From Streptomyces olivochromogenes (lineage in GTDB: Bacteria; Actinomycetota; Actinomycetes; Streptomycetales; Streptomycetaceae), in the NCBI RefSeq assembly GCF_001514115.1, contig NZ_KQ948464.1, positions 186,001 through 250,000 on the forward strand: DNA of 64,000 bases. The letters run 5' to 3'. The position numbers and the translations under genes were made by a program. How positions within the stretch are numbered: the stretch's first letter is position 1; each line of letters begins with the position of its first letter. Shown here piece by piece: positions 43,031-51,522 of this stretch. Under the pieces are notes generated by a model, which was given only the letters and a program-made list of their open reading frames with translations, searched no databases and was not told the DNA's origin.

Positions 43031-43506
43031 GTCCGGCTCCAGTCGCCCGACTTGCCGCCCGTCTTCTCTTCCACCCGTACGTCCGTGATGACCGCCCCCT
43101 TGTCGACCGCCTTGACCATGTCGATCACGGTGAGGGCCGCCACGCTGACCGCGGTGAGGGCCTCCATCTCGACGCCCGTACGGTCGGTGGTCTTCACGGT
43201 GGCGAGGATCTCGACGGCGTCGTCCGCGACCGACAGATCAAGCTTGACACCCGAGACCGACAACGGGTGACAGAGCGGGATCAGATCCGGGGTGCGCTTG
43301 GCGCCCATGATGCCCGCGATGCGCGCGGTGGCCAGGGCGTCGCCCTTGGGGACGCCCTCACCGCGCAGCAGTTCGATCACACGGGGCGAGACCAGGACAC
43401 GGCCGCTGGCGCGGGCGGTGCGCGCGGTCACGTCCTTCCCGGAGACGTCGACCATGCGGGCGGCGCCCGCCTCGTCGATGTGGGTCAGTCGGTCCTGCGT
43501 ACTCAT
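43027..43506 (-). CDS. moaC: Cyclic pyranopterin monophosphate synthase MoaC
   Basis: This 159-residue enzyme contains the family motifs AAKRTPDLIPLCHPL-like (GAKRTPDLIPLCHPLSVSGV), VKTTDRTGVEMEALTAVSVA and DMVKAVDKGAVI, with catalytic Lys and His residues present. It performs an early Moco step with MoaA, which is not in the window. 61 bp after the glp gene. Confidence 0.94.
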   Translation of the reverse strand: MSTQDRLTHIDEAGAARMVDVSGKDVTARTARASGRVLVSPRVIELLRGEGVPKGDALATARIAGIMGAKRTPDLIPLCHPLSVSGVKLDLSVADDAVEILATVKTTDRTGVEMEALTAVSVAALTVIDMVKAVDKGAVITDVRVEEKTGGKSGDWSRT

Positions 43507-43567
43507 GTCTGCGCGGCGCTCCCGGTCGGGCCTCTTGTGCGCGACACGGTACCGCCACTCGGGGCAC

Positions 43568-44890
43568 TCAGCCGAGCAGGACCACTTCGACCTCGGTGCC
43601 GGGCTCGACCGAGGTGACGTCCTCGGGGACGACGATCAGCGCGTCGGCGTGGGCGAGGGCCGCGACCAGGTGGGATCCGGCGCCGCCGACCGGGGTCACC
43701 TTGCCGTCGGCGTACCTCCCGCGCAGGAACTGTCGGCGGCCGTCCGGCGAGGTCAGCGCCTTGCCCGTCTCCAGGGTCGCCCTGGTGGTGGGGCGGTGGA
43801 TGTCGTCCAGGCCCGACAGGGTGCGGATCGCGGGGCGGACGAACAGCTCGAAGGAGACGTACGACGAGACGGGGTTGCCGGGGAGCGCGAGCAGCGGGGT
43901 GTGCTCGGGGCCGATCGTGCCGAAGCCCTGGGGCTTGCCGGGCTGCATGGCGAGCTTGCGGAAGTCGATGCCGCTACCCTCCTCGTCCTCGTCGCCCACC
44001 GAGGACAGGGCCTCCTTGACGACGTCGTACGCGCCGACGCTCACGCCGCCCGTGGTGACCAGCAGGTCCGCGCGGATGAGCTGGTCCTCGATGGTGGCGC
44101 GGAGTGTCTCGGCGTCGTCGGCGACCGCGCCCACCCGGTAGGCGATGGCCCCGGCGTCGCGGGCGGCGGCGCACAGGGCGAAGCTGTTGGAGTCGTAGAT
44201 CTGGCCGGTGCCGAGCGGCTCGTCGGGCTGGACGAGTTCGCTGCCGGTGGACAGGACGACCACGCGCGGGCGCGGGCGCACGCGTACGGTGCCGCGGCCG
44301 ATCGCGGCGAGCAGGCCGATCTGCGGCGGGCCGAGGATCGTGCCGGCTTCGAGAGCGCGGTCCCCCGCCTTCACGTCGCTGCCCTTCGCGCGCACATGCG
44401 CGCGTGCCTCGGCCGGGCGGTGGACGCGCACCTGGCCGGAGGCACCGTCGGGGGCCGCGCTGTGGGCGCGCATCCCGGAGACGGGACCCTCCCCCAGGCC
44501 GCCGTCGGTCCACTCCACCGGGACGACGGCCTCCGCGCCGGGCGGCAGCGGGGCACCGGTCATGATGCGGACGGCCTCACCGGGGCCCACATGGAGCTGC
44601 TCGCCCTGGCCGGCCGCGACGTCGCCGACGACCGTGAGGACCGCCGGGTACTCCTCGCTCGCGCCCGCGACATCGGCGACCCGGACCGCGTACCCGTCCA
44701 TCGAGCTGTTGTCGAACGGCGGCAGGGAGACCGGCACCGTGACGTCCTCGACCAGGACACAGCCCTGGGCGTCGAGGAGTTGCAGCTCGATGGGTTCGAG
44801 AGGGCGCACGGTCGCGAGGATGTCCTCCAGGTGCTCGGTCACCGACCAGAGGTGGTCCTGGCCGATGACACGGGTCGCGGCGCTGCTCAA
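43568..44890 (-). CDS. glp: Gephyrin-like molybdotransferase Glp (MoeA family)
   Basis: This 440-residue MoeA-type protein has domain 1/2 PPFDNSSMDGYAVR, the MPT-binding domain with TTGGVSVGAYDVVK and a C-terminal PGNPVSSYVSFELFV segment. In Corynebacterium and Streptomyces, the copy encoded beside the sepX/glpR gene is Glp, which links FtsZ to its membrane receptor, while still resembling a Moco enzyme. TTG start at 44890, four bases after galU, with AGGAG inside the end of galU. Confidence 0.85.
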   Translation of the reverse strand: MSSAATRVIGQDHLWSVTEHLEDILATVRPLEPIELQLLDAQGCVLVEDVTVPVSLPPFDNSSMDGYAVRVADVAGASEEYPAVLTVVGDVAAGQGEQLHVGPGEAVRIMTGAPLPPGAEAVVPVEWTDGGLGEGPVSGMRAHSAAPDGASGQVRVHRPAEARAHVRAKGSDVKAGDRALEAGTILGPPQIGLLAAIGRGTVRVRPRPRVVVLSTGSELVQPDEPLGTGQIYDSNSFALCAAARDAGAIAYRVGAVADDAETLRATIEDQLIRADLLVTTGGVSVGAYDVVKEALSSVGDEDEEGSGIDFRKLAMQPGKPQGFGTIGPEHTPLLALPGNPVSSYVSFELFVRPAIRTLSGLDDIHRPTTRATLETGKALTSPDGRRQFLRGRYADGKVTPVGGAGSHLVAALAHADALIVVPEDVTSVEPGTEVEVVLLG

Positions 44891-44894
44891 ATTC

Positions 44895-45797
44895 CTACAT
44901 CTCCTCGGCTACGTAACTGCGAAGCCAGGTCCGGAAGTCCGGGCCCAGGTCATCACGTTCGCACGCGAGCCTGACAATGGCACGCAGATAGTCGCCGCGG
45001 TCGCCGGTGTCATAGCGGCGGCCCTTGAAGACGACGCCGTGCACGGGGCCGCCGACCTTCTCGTCCTGCGCGAGCTGCTGGAGGGCGTCGGTGAGCTGGA
45101 TCTCGCCGCCGCGGCCCGGCTCGGTCTTGCGGAGTATGTCGAAGATGTGCGGGTCGAGGACGTAGCGCCCGATGATCGCGTAGTTGCTGGGCGCGTCCGC
45201 CGGGTCCGGCTTCTCGACCAGGCCGGTCACCTTGACGAGGTCGCCCTCCCCGGTGGCCTCGACGGCCGCGGAGCCGTAGAGGTGGATCTGCTCGGGCTCG
45301 ACCTCCATGAGCGCGATGACGCTGCCGCCGTGCTGCTCCTGGACCTCGACCATGCGGGCGAGGAGGGGGTCGCGGGGGTCGATCAGGTCGTCGCCGAGGA
45401 GCACGGCGAAGGGCTCGTGGCCGACGTGCGGCGCCGCGCACAGGACGGCGTGGCCGAGGCCCTTGGGGTCGCCCTGGCGCACGTAGTGCATGGTGGCCAG
45501 GTCGCTGGACTCCTGGACCTTGGCGAGCCGGTCGGCGTCACCCTTCTTCTGAAGGGCGGACTCCAGCTCATAATTGCGGTCGAAGTGGTCCTCGAGGGGG
45601 CGCTTGTTGCGGCCGGTGATCATCAGGACGTCGTCGAGACCCGCCGACACGGCCTCTTCGACCACGTACTGGATCGCCGGCTTGTCCACGACCGGCAGCA
45701 TCTCTTTGGGAGTGGCTTTGGTGGCCGGCAGGAACCGGGTGCCGAGGCCTGCTGCGGGGATGACAGCCTTGCTGATCCTGGGGTGCGACTCAGTCAT
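44895..45797 (-). CDS. galU: UTP-glucose-1-phosphate uridylyltransferase
   Basis: This 300-residue nucleotidyltransferase has AVIPAAGLGTRFLPATKATP and KEMLPVVDKPAIQYVVEEA, VLLGDDLID, GLVEKPDPADAPSNYAI and GRGGEIQLTDAL. It makes UDP-glucose for envelope polymers. Start at ATG 45797 (MTESHPRIS) is the usual one; ATG 45809 would add four residues. First gene of the division/Moco block, divergent from 5-formyl-THF cyclo-ligase. Confidence 0.95.
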   Translation of the reverse strand: MTESHPRISKAVIPAAGLGTRFLPATKATPKEMLPVVDKPAIQYVVEEAVSAGLDDVLMITGRNKRPLEDHFDRNYELESALQKKGDADRLAKVQESSDLATMHYVRQGDPKGLGHAVLCAAPHVGHEPFAVLLGDDLIDPRDPLLARMVEVQEQHGGSVIALMEVEPEQIHLYGSAAVEATGEGDLVKVTGLVEKPDPADAPSNYAIIGRYVLDPHIFDILRKTEPGRGGEIQLTDALQQLAQDEKVGGPVHGVVFKGRRYDTGDRGDYLRAIVRLACERDDLGPDFRTWLRSYVAEEM

Positions 45798-45890
45798 GCG
45801 CGTAACCATATCCGGTGGCTATGAGCGCAATCTGTTGGTCCCGTTAAATAGCTCTCATATGAGCGCATAAGGAACGGTACGGAGTGAGCT

Positions 45891-46505
45891 GTGAGCCACG
45901 TGGGACGTGCGGCAGAGCCTGACAAGCGAATGTTGCGGCGAGGCTTCATCGCGGTGAGAAACAGGTTGACACCCTACGACCTGCGGGAATCCGCCGGGAA
46001 CCTGGCCCTGCGGGCGCTGGAGCTGCCGGAGCTGGCGCACGCGCGCACGGTGGCGGCGTACGTCTCCGTGGGGAGCGAGCCGGGCACCCTCGCGCTCCTC
46101 GACGCGCTCCGCACGCGCGGGGTGCGCGTGCTGCTGCCGGTCCTGATGGCGGACAACGACCTGGACTGGGGCGCGTACGCCGGAGAGGGCTCCCTGGAGC
46201 ACGTCCGACACGGCGGCAGGATGGCTCTCTTGGAGCCGGCGGGCGAGCGGCTCGGCCCCGAGGCCGTCCAGGAGGCGGACGCCGTGCTGCTGCCCGGACT
46301 GGCCGTGGACCGGCGCGGAATGCGTCTGGGGCGCGGCGGCGGCTCGTACGACCGCGTACTGGCCCGCCTGGAGCGCGCGGGGGCCGATCCCGCGCTGGTG
46401 GTGCTGCTGTACGACGCGGAGGTCGTCGAGCACGTCCCGGCGGAACCTCACGACCGTCCCGTGCACGCGGTGGTGACGCCTTCGGGCGTGCGTCGCTTCG
46501 GCTGA
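45891..46505 (+). CDS. 5-formyltetrahydrofolate cyclo-ligase
   Basis: This 204-residue enzyme has KRMLRRGFIAVRNRLTP at the N-terminus and the conserved PGLAVDRRGMRLGRGGGSYDR substrate loop. It converts 5-formyl-THF to 5,10-methenyl-THF with ATP. Divergent from galU, as in mycobacteria. GTG start. A very strong terminator follows. Confidence 0.92.
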   Translation: MSHVGRAAEPDKRMLRRGFIAVRNRLTPYDLRESAGNLALRALELPELAHARTVAAYVSVGSEPGTLALLDALRTRGVRVLLPVLMADNDLDWGAYAGEGSLEHVRHGGRMALLEPAGERLGPEAVQEADAVLLPGLAVDRRGMRLGRGGGSYDRVLARLERAGADPALVVLLYDAEVVEHVPAEPHDRPVHAVVTPSGVRRFG

Positions 46506-46515
46506 CGGGCGCGGG

Positions 46516-46561
46516 CAGGCGAAAGGGCCCTCCACGCACGCGTGGAGGGCCCTTTCGCCTG
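46516..46561. terminator. Long perfect hairpin terminator
   Basis: A 22-bp perfect stem (CAGGCGAAAGGGCCCTCCAC, GC and complement) with a 2-base loop between two convergent genes. Confidence 0.85.
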
Positions 46562-46620
46562 TCGCCATCAGTAACTCACGGTCGCCGTCGGTGACTCGTG
46601 GTCGCCGTCAATGGCTCACG
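46561..46620. repeat. Three 20-bp tandem repeats ending at a stop codon
   Basis: Units at 46561, 46581 and 46601 share GTCGCCGTC and CTCACG. The third unit contains the stop codon of the penicillin acylase gene. Confidence 0.85.
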
Positions 46621-49381
46621 GCTTGAGCACCAGGGTGTCGCTCGTGCTCTTGTCGACCGCCTTGTCCGAGAAGGACCACGGCAGCAGTTCACCCTTGGCC
46701 CACTTGTCCGTCTGGTCGGTGTAGTGGGCGCTGTAGGCGTGCCCGGAGGCGCCGGAGAGGTTGATCCACTTCGACTTGTCGAAGTCGTCGAGGTTGACCA
46801 CCATCCGCATGGACGGCACCCAGACCACTCCGTAGCCGCCCGCGGCGTTCCAGCCGGTCGCGTTGACCGTCGCCTCGCCGCCGCTGAGCTTCCAGGGGCC
46901 GCGGTTGAGCATGTACTGCAGGACGCCGGGACCTTCGGTGCCCAGGGTCTGGTTCTTCAGGAACAGGCGGTGCAGCCGGCCCCAGCTCCAGGTGTCCATG
47001 TCCTTGCCGAGCTTGGCGGTCAGCTCCCAGCGGGCGTCCTTCATGGCCCGCGCGAACAGCTCGTCCCGGTTGTCGGCCGCCTTGTCGAGGCGCGTCTTGG
47101 GCGCCTTCCACCAGTCGTTGTTCTGATCGTCGATGATCTTGCGGACCACCTCGAACCAGCGGTCGCCGCCGTCCGGCTGCGCCTGGTCCGCCTCACGCTG
47201 GCCGCACTCGCGCACGGTCTGGTTCTCGTCCGCGGGACCGGTGGAGTCGACCGGGGCGACGTTCAGGCACTGACCCTTGACCCGCAGCTCCTTGGGCAGC
47301 TTGTTGCCGAAGGCGAGCTTGAGGATGTTGCGCCAGGTCGCGTTGAAGTACGCGGCCGCCGCGGAGTCGGCGTCCTGGGTGTAGTCCCAGCCTTCCAGGA
47401 GCTTCTGCGCGTCGCGGACGTTCTTGTCGGGGACGTCGATCTTGAGCAGCTTGGGCACGATCAGCTTGGCGATCTCACTGCTGTCGTCGAGCTGCATCTG
47501 GCGCATGTCGTCGGTCGAGATCTTGCCGCCGCCCTTGATCTTCGCCTCGATGAGATCGGTGATCCGCTGGCTGCGCGTTCCGTAACCCCAGTCCGTGGTG
47601 AGCGTGTAGGGGTACTTGTCCTTGTCGACGACCGCCTGGTTGGCGGTCACGATGTAGCCGCGCTTCGGGTCGTACTCGTAGGGCAGCTCGGACTGCTTGA
47701 TGTAGCCGGTCCACTGGTACTTGGAGTCCCAGCCGGGCGACGGGAGCGAGCCGTCGTCGCCCTTCGACCGGGTCGGGATCTTGCCGGGCAGCTGGTAGCC
47801 GATGTGGTCGTTGGTGTCGGCGTAGATCAGGTTCTGCGAGGGCACATCGAAGGACGCGGCCGCCGTGCGGAACTCGGACCAGTTCGACGCCTTGTCCAGC
47901 TGGAAGACGGCGTCCATGGAGTTGCCCGGGTCCAGGGCGGTCCAGCGCAGCGCGATGGCATAGCCGTCGCCGCGGTCGGGTGCCCCGCTGTCGACGGTGG
48001 CCTTCTTGCCGACCTTGACCAGTTCGTCGTCGCGGTCGGAGAGCAGCGGCATCCCGTCCTTGGTCTCCCGGACGACGATCGTCTTGTTCGAGCCGCCCGC
48101 GACCTTGATCGTTTCCTTGCGGGTCGCGAAGGGCAGCACCTTGCCGTCGTACTCGTAGCCCTCGCCGGTGATCTTCTCCAGGTAGAGGTCGGTGACGTCG
48201 ACCCCGGAGTTGGTCATGCCCCAGGCGATGTTCTGGTTGTGGCCGATGACCACGCCGGGCATGCCCGCGAAGGTGTAGCCGGAGACGTCGTACTGGCACT
48301 TGCTGGAGACGCTCGTGCAGTGCAGGCCCATCTGGTACCAGACCGAGGGCAGCGAGGCCGACAGGTGCGGGTCGTTGGCCAGCAGCGGCTTACCGGTGAT
48401 CGTGTACTTGCCCGCGACGACCCAGGAGTTCGAGCCGATGCCGTTGCCGTTCACGCCGACGGCGGTGGGCACGTTGTCGAGCACGTTGTAGAGCTTGGAG
48501 AGCTGGCTCTGCAGGCCGTCGGGCGCGGTGGTGTTCCCCGCGAGGCCGGTGCCCGACGTGGACTGCGTCCCGCTGCCCGCCGTCGTGCTGCTGCCCTGGA
48601 CGTACGACCCCGTGACGCTGTCGTACTGGCCTTCCTGGGTGATCGTCTTGTTCCGGCTGTAGGGGTACTCCGGGTACAGGTCGGCGATCTGCTTCGGGCC
48701 CAGACGGCTGGTCATCAGGGAGCGGTCGATCTCTTCCTGCATGTTGCCGCGCAGGTCCCAGGCCATCGCCTTCAGCCACGCGACCGAGTCGACCGGGGTC
48801 CACTCCTGGGGCTTGTAGTCGTTGGTGAAACCAAGGGCCGCGTACTCCAGGGAGATGTCCTTGCCGTCCTTGCCCTTCAGGTAGGCATTGACTCCCTTGG
48901 CGTACGCCTGGAGGTACTTCTTCGTGGAGGCCGACAGTTTCTTGTCGTACTCCTCCTTGGCGACCCGGTCCCAGCCCATCGTGCGCAGGAACTCGTCGTT
49001 CTTGACCTGGCTCGAGCCGAACATCTCGGACAGCCGGCCCGAGGTCATGTGACGGCGTACGTCCATCTCGTAGAACCGGTCCTGCGCCTGGACGTAGCCC
49101 TGCGCCATGAACAGGTCCTCGTCGGACGAGGCGTAGATCTGCGGGATCCCGTTGCCGTCCCGCTTGACGTCCACGGGGCCCGACAGCCCGTCGAGTGTGA
49201 GTGAGCCCTTGGTCTGCGGGAAGGAGGCACGGACGGTACTGACCCCCCAGTAGCCGCCATAGGCAACGCCTCCGAAGAGGGCCAGAACCAGGACAATCAG
49301 GAACAGTCGGGCCTTGCGCCCCTTCTTCCTGCCGGACTTGCCCGGCTTCTGGCCGGAAGAGGCGGTGGTGTTCGGGGGCAT
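46616..49381 (-). CDS. Penicillin acylase-family Ntn hydrolase, membrane-anchored
   Basis: This 921-residue protein has a Lys/Arg-rich N-terminus, one membrane helix (about residues 26-46) and an extracytoplasmic penicillin-amidase fold with DVKRDGNGIPQIYASSDEDL and AQGYVQAQDRFYEMDVRR. The autocatalytic nucleophile is Ser at about residue 317 in NGIGSNSWVV. An alpha chain, spacer and beta chain would form after self-cleavage. A Thr/Ser/Gly-rich stretch lies in the spacer. Family members cleave beta-lactam side chains or acyl-homoserine lactones. The substrate here is unknown. Confidence 0.9.
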   Translation of the reverse strand: MPPNTTASSGQKPGKSGRKKGRKARLFLIVLVLALFGGVAYGGYWGVSTVRASFPQTKGSLTLDGLSGPVDVKRDGNGIPQIYASSDEDLFMAQGYVQAQDRFYEMDVRRHMTSGRLSEMFGSSQVKNDEFLRTMGWDRVAKEEYDKKLSASTKKYLQAYAKGVNAYLKGKDGKDISLEYAALGFTNDYKPQEWTPVDSVAWLKAMAWDLRGNMQEEIDRSLMTSRLGPKQIADLYPEYPYSRNKTITQEGQYDSVTGSYVQGSSTTAGSGTQSTSGTGLAGNTTAPDGLQSQLSKLYNVLDNVPTAVGVNGNGIGSNSWVVAGKYTITGKPLLANDPHLSASLPSVWYQMGLHCTSVSSKCQYDVSGYTFAGMPGVVIGHNQNIAWGMTNSGVDVTDLYLEKITGEGYEYDGKVLPFATRKETIKVAGGSNKTIVVRETKDGMPLLSDRDDELVKVGKKATVDSGAPDRGDGYAIALRWTALDPGNSMDAVFQLDKASNWSEFRTAAASFDVPSQNLIYADTNDHIGYQLPGKIPTRSKGDDGSLPSPGWDSKYQWTGYIKQSELPYEYDPKRGYIVTANQAVVDKDKYPYTLTTDWGYGTRSQRITDLIEAKIKGGGKISTDDMRQMQLDDSSEIAKLIVPKLLKIDVPDKNVRDAQKLLEGWDYTQDADSAAAAYFNATWRNILKLAFGNKLPKELRVKGQCLNVAPVDSTGPADENQTVRECGQREADQAQPDGGDRWFEVVRKIIDDQNNDWWKAPKTRLDKAADNRDELFARAMKDARWELTAKLGKDMDTWSWGRLHRLFLKNQTLGTEGPGVLQYMLNRGPWKLSGGEATVNATGWNAAGGYGVVWVPSMRMVVNLDDFDKSKWINLSGASGHAYSAHYTDQTDKWAKGELLPWSFSDKAVDKSTSDTLVLKP

Positions 49382-49715
49382 CGCTGTCCTTGCTGTCCTA
49401 ACGCGAGCGGCAGGCGGTCCTGGAGTGCTGGAGCAACCATAGGCGCAGGGCCCGACGCGCCTTGACGCGGAGTCGGGTACAGGACGGACGAGCGTTCGAT
49501 CTCGGCCCCTGGAGTGTCAAGAAAGCGTCAAGAGTTAGGTAAGGTAACGAAGTACTTGGCCTCATGTACCGACTTCGGGTGTTCGGATCGACGTGCTGGG
49601 ATCCACGCGATCACCTCGATTCCACGCGTTGATCCAGACGCGATCACATCGAATCGACGTGTTCACATCCGCACGTTCGAATCCAGTGCCCGGATTGGCG
49701 AGAAGGGAACAGCCG
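49382..49715. other. 334-bp intergenic region with GATCGACGTG-type repeats
   Basis: It separates the divergent acylase and antiporter genes. Bases 49585-49690 contain imperfect repeats (GATCGACGTG, AATCGACGTG, ACGCGATCAC twice). TTAGGTAAGGTAACG at ~49535 is AT-richer and may hold promoter elements. No gene is seen. Confidence 0.45.
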
Positions 49716-51242
49716 CTGACTGTCCACCACCTCAACCAGCTCCTGCTCGTCTGCTCGCTCGTTCTGCTCGTCGCGGTGGCAGCGGTTCGTATCTCTTCGC
49801 GCAGCGGGCTCCCCAGCCTGCTCGTCTACCTCGGCATAGGCATCGCCATGGGCCAGGACGGGGTCGGCAACGTCCACTTCAACAACGCCGAACTGACGCA
49901 GGTCATCGGGTACGCGGCCCTGGTCGTGATCCTGGCCGAGGGCGGCCTCGGCACGAAGTGGAAGGAAATCAAGCCGGCCCTGCCGGCGGCCACCTCGCTG
50001 GCACTGGTCGGCATCGCGGTGAGCGTCGGAGTGACGGCCACGGCCGCCCACTACCTGATCGGCCTGGAATGGCGGCAGGCTCTCATCATCGGCGCGGTGG
50101 TGTCCTCGACGGACGCGGCGGCCGTCTTCTCGGTGCTGCGGAAAGTACCCCTCCCCGCGCGCGTGACGGGCATCCTGGAGGCCGAGTCCGGCTTCAACGA
50201 CGCCCCGGTGGTCATCCTCGTCGTCGCGTTCAGCACGGCGGGCCCCGTGGAGCACTGGTACGTGCTGCTGGGCGAGATAACCCTGGAGCTGGCCATCGGC
50301 GCGGCCATCGGCCTCGCGGTGGGCTGGCTCGGCTCCTGGGGGCTGCGGCACGTAGCGCTGCCCGCCTCCGGCCTCTACCCGATCGCCGTGATGGCGATCG
50401 CGGTCACCGCCTACGCCGCCGGCGCGCTCGCGCACGGCAGCGGCTTCCTCGCCGTCTACCTCGCGGCGATGATGCTCGGCAACGCCAAACTGCCGCACTG
50501 GCCCGCCACCCGGGGCTTCGCCGAAGGGCTCGGCTGGATCGCCCAGATCGGCATGTTCGTCCTGCTCGGCGTGCTGGTCACCCCGCACGAGATGGGCGAC
50601 GACATCGTGCCGGCCCTCGTCATCGGCCTGGTGCTCACCATGGTGGCGCGCCCCCTGAGCGTCGTGGTCAGCCTGCTGCCCTTCCGGATCCCGTGGCAGG
50701 AGCAGACACTGCTGTCCTGGGCCGGCCTGCGCGGCGCCGTGCCCATCATCCTGGCGACCATCCCGATGGTGAGCGGCATCGCGGAGAGCCGCCGGATCTT
50801 CAACATCGTCTTCGTCCTCGTCGTCGCCTACACCCTCATCCAGGGCCCCACGCTGCCCTGGCTGGCCCGCAAGCTGCGGCTGGGCGAGTCCGAGGGCGCC
50901 GCCGACCTCGGGATCGAATCGGCACCCCTGGAGCGACTGCGCGGCCATCTGCTGTCCGTCGCGATCCCGGAGGGCTCCCGCATGCACGGCGTGGAGGTGG
51001 CCGAGCTGCGCATGCCCTCGGGGGCCGCCGTCACCCTCGTCGTGCGCGACGGAACCTCCTTCGTGCCGCTTCCCACGACCGTCCTGCGACGCGGCGACGA
51101 ACTGCTCGTCGTGGCCACCGACCCGGTCCGGGACGCGGCCGAGCGACGGCTGCGCGCAGTGGGCCAGGGCGGCAAGCTGGCGGGCTGGCTGGGCCTCGCG
51201 GGCAACGGCGCCGGACCACACTCCCGACATTCCGGACAGTAA
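49716..51242 (+). CDS. Potassium(sodium)/proton antiporter with RCK_C domain; possible CTG start
   Basis: The protein has 12-13 helices of the CPA1/NhaP2 type (LIGLEWRQALIIGAVVSSTDAAAVFSVL and LEAESGFNDAPVVILV carry the ion-binding residues) and a C-terminal RCK_C domain from about residue 425 (MHGVEVAELRMPSGAAVTLVVR). It exchanges K+ or Na+ for H+. The coding start is most simply CTG 49716 (LTVHHLNQLLL), with AAGGGA seven bases upstream. In-frame GTG codons at 49686 and 49593 are alternatives without a good ribosome-binding site and would translate the repeat-like leader. Confidence 0.88.
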   Translation: MTVHHLNQLLLVCSLVLLVAVAAVRISSRSGLPSLLVYLGIGIAMGQDGVGNVHFNNAELTQVIGYAALVVILAEGGLGTKWKEIKPALPAATSLALVGIAVSVGVTATAAHYLIGLEWRQALIIGAVVSSTDAAAVFSVLRKVPLPARVTGILEAESGFNDAPVVILVVAFSTAGPVEHWYVLLGEITLELAIGAAIGLAVGWLGSWGLRHVALPASGLYPIAVMAIAVTAYAAGALAHGSGFLAVYLAAMMLGNAKLPHWPATRGFAEGLGWIAQIGMFVLLGVLVTPHEMGDDIVPALVIGLVLTMVARPLSVVVSLLPFRIPWQEQTLLSWAGLRGAVPIILATIPMVSGIAESRRIFNIVFVLVVAYTLIQGPTLPWLARKLRLGESEGAADLGIESAPLERLRGHLLSVAIPEGSRMHGVEVAELRMPSGAAVTLVVRDGTSFVPLPTTVLRRGDELLVVATDPVRDAAERRLRAVGQGGKLAGWLGLAGNGAGPHSRHSGQ

Positions 51243-51345
51243 ACAGGACATTAAGGGGCGATGTTCATTCGCAGGCGAACACCGCCATGGTGCTCACTTT
51301 CACAGGCACCGCAGCAACTCGCCCCTGTACGATGAAGGCATACCT

Positions 51346-51375
51346 TGATCGAACCAACTCTGATCGAACCAACTC
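51346..51375. repeat. Perfect 15-bp tandem duplication
   Basis: TGATCGAACCAACTC occurs twice without interruption upstream of the MFS gene. TACGAT at 51328-51333 may be a promoter -10 box just before it. Confidence 0.8.
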
Positions 51376-51522
51376 TGCCTGAAGCAGAGCTGGCGCGACC
51401 CGTATGGCGGTCGTGACGCCCCCGCAGTGGGCGGCGCGGCATCTACCGCAGTTCCGCGCAAGAGGACAGCTCTCGGCGCCCCCCGCACGGGCGCGCTACC
51501 AGGCGGCAGAGAGGCACGGGCC

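Noticed and set aside
49530..49560. Iron box (DmdR-like) in TTAGGTAAGGTAACG
   Set aside because: Only a half-site resembles the consensus and no iron-related gene is adjacent.
51332..51382. 16-codon ORF MKAYLDRTNSDRTNSA as a leader peptide
   Set aside because: Its ATG overlaps the probable -10 box, so it would lie upstream of the transcript start. The repeat in it is explained by the 15-bp duplication.
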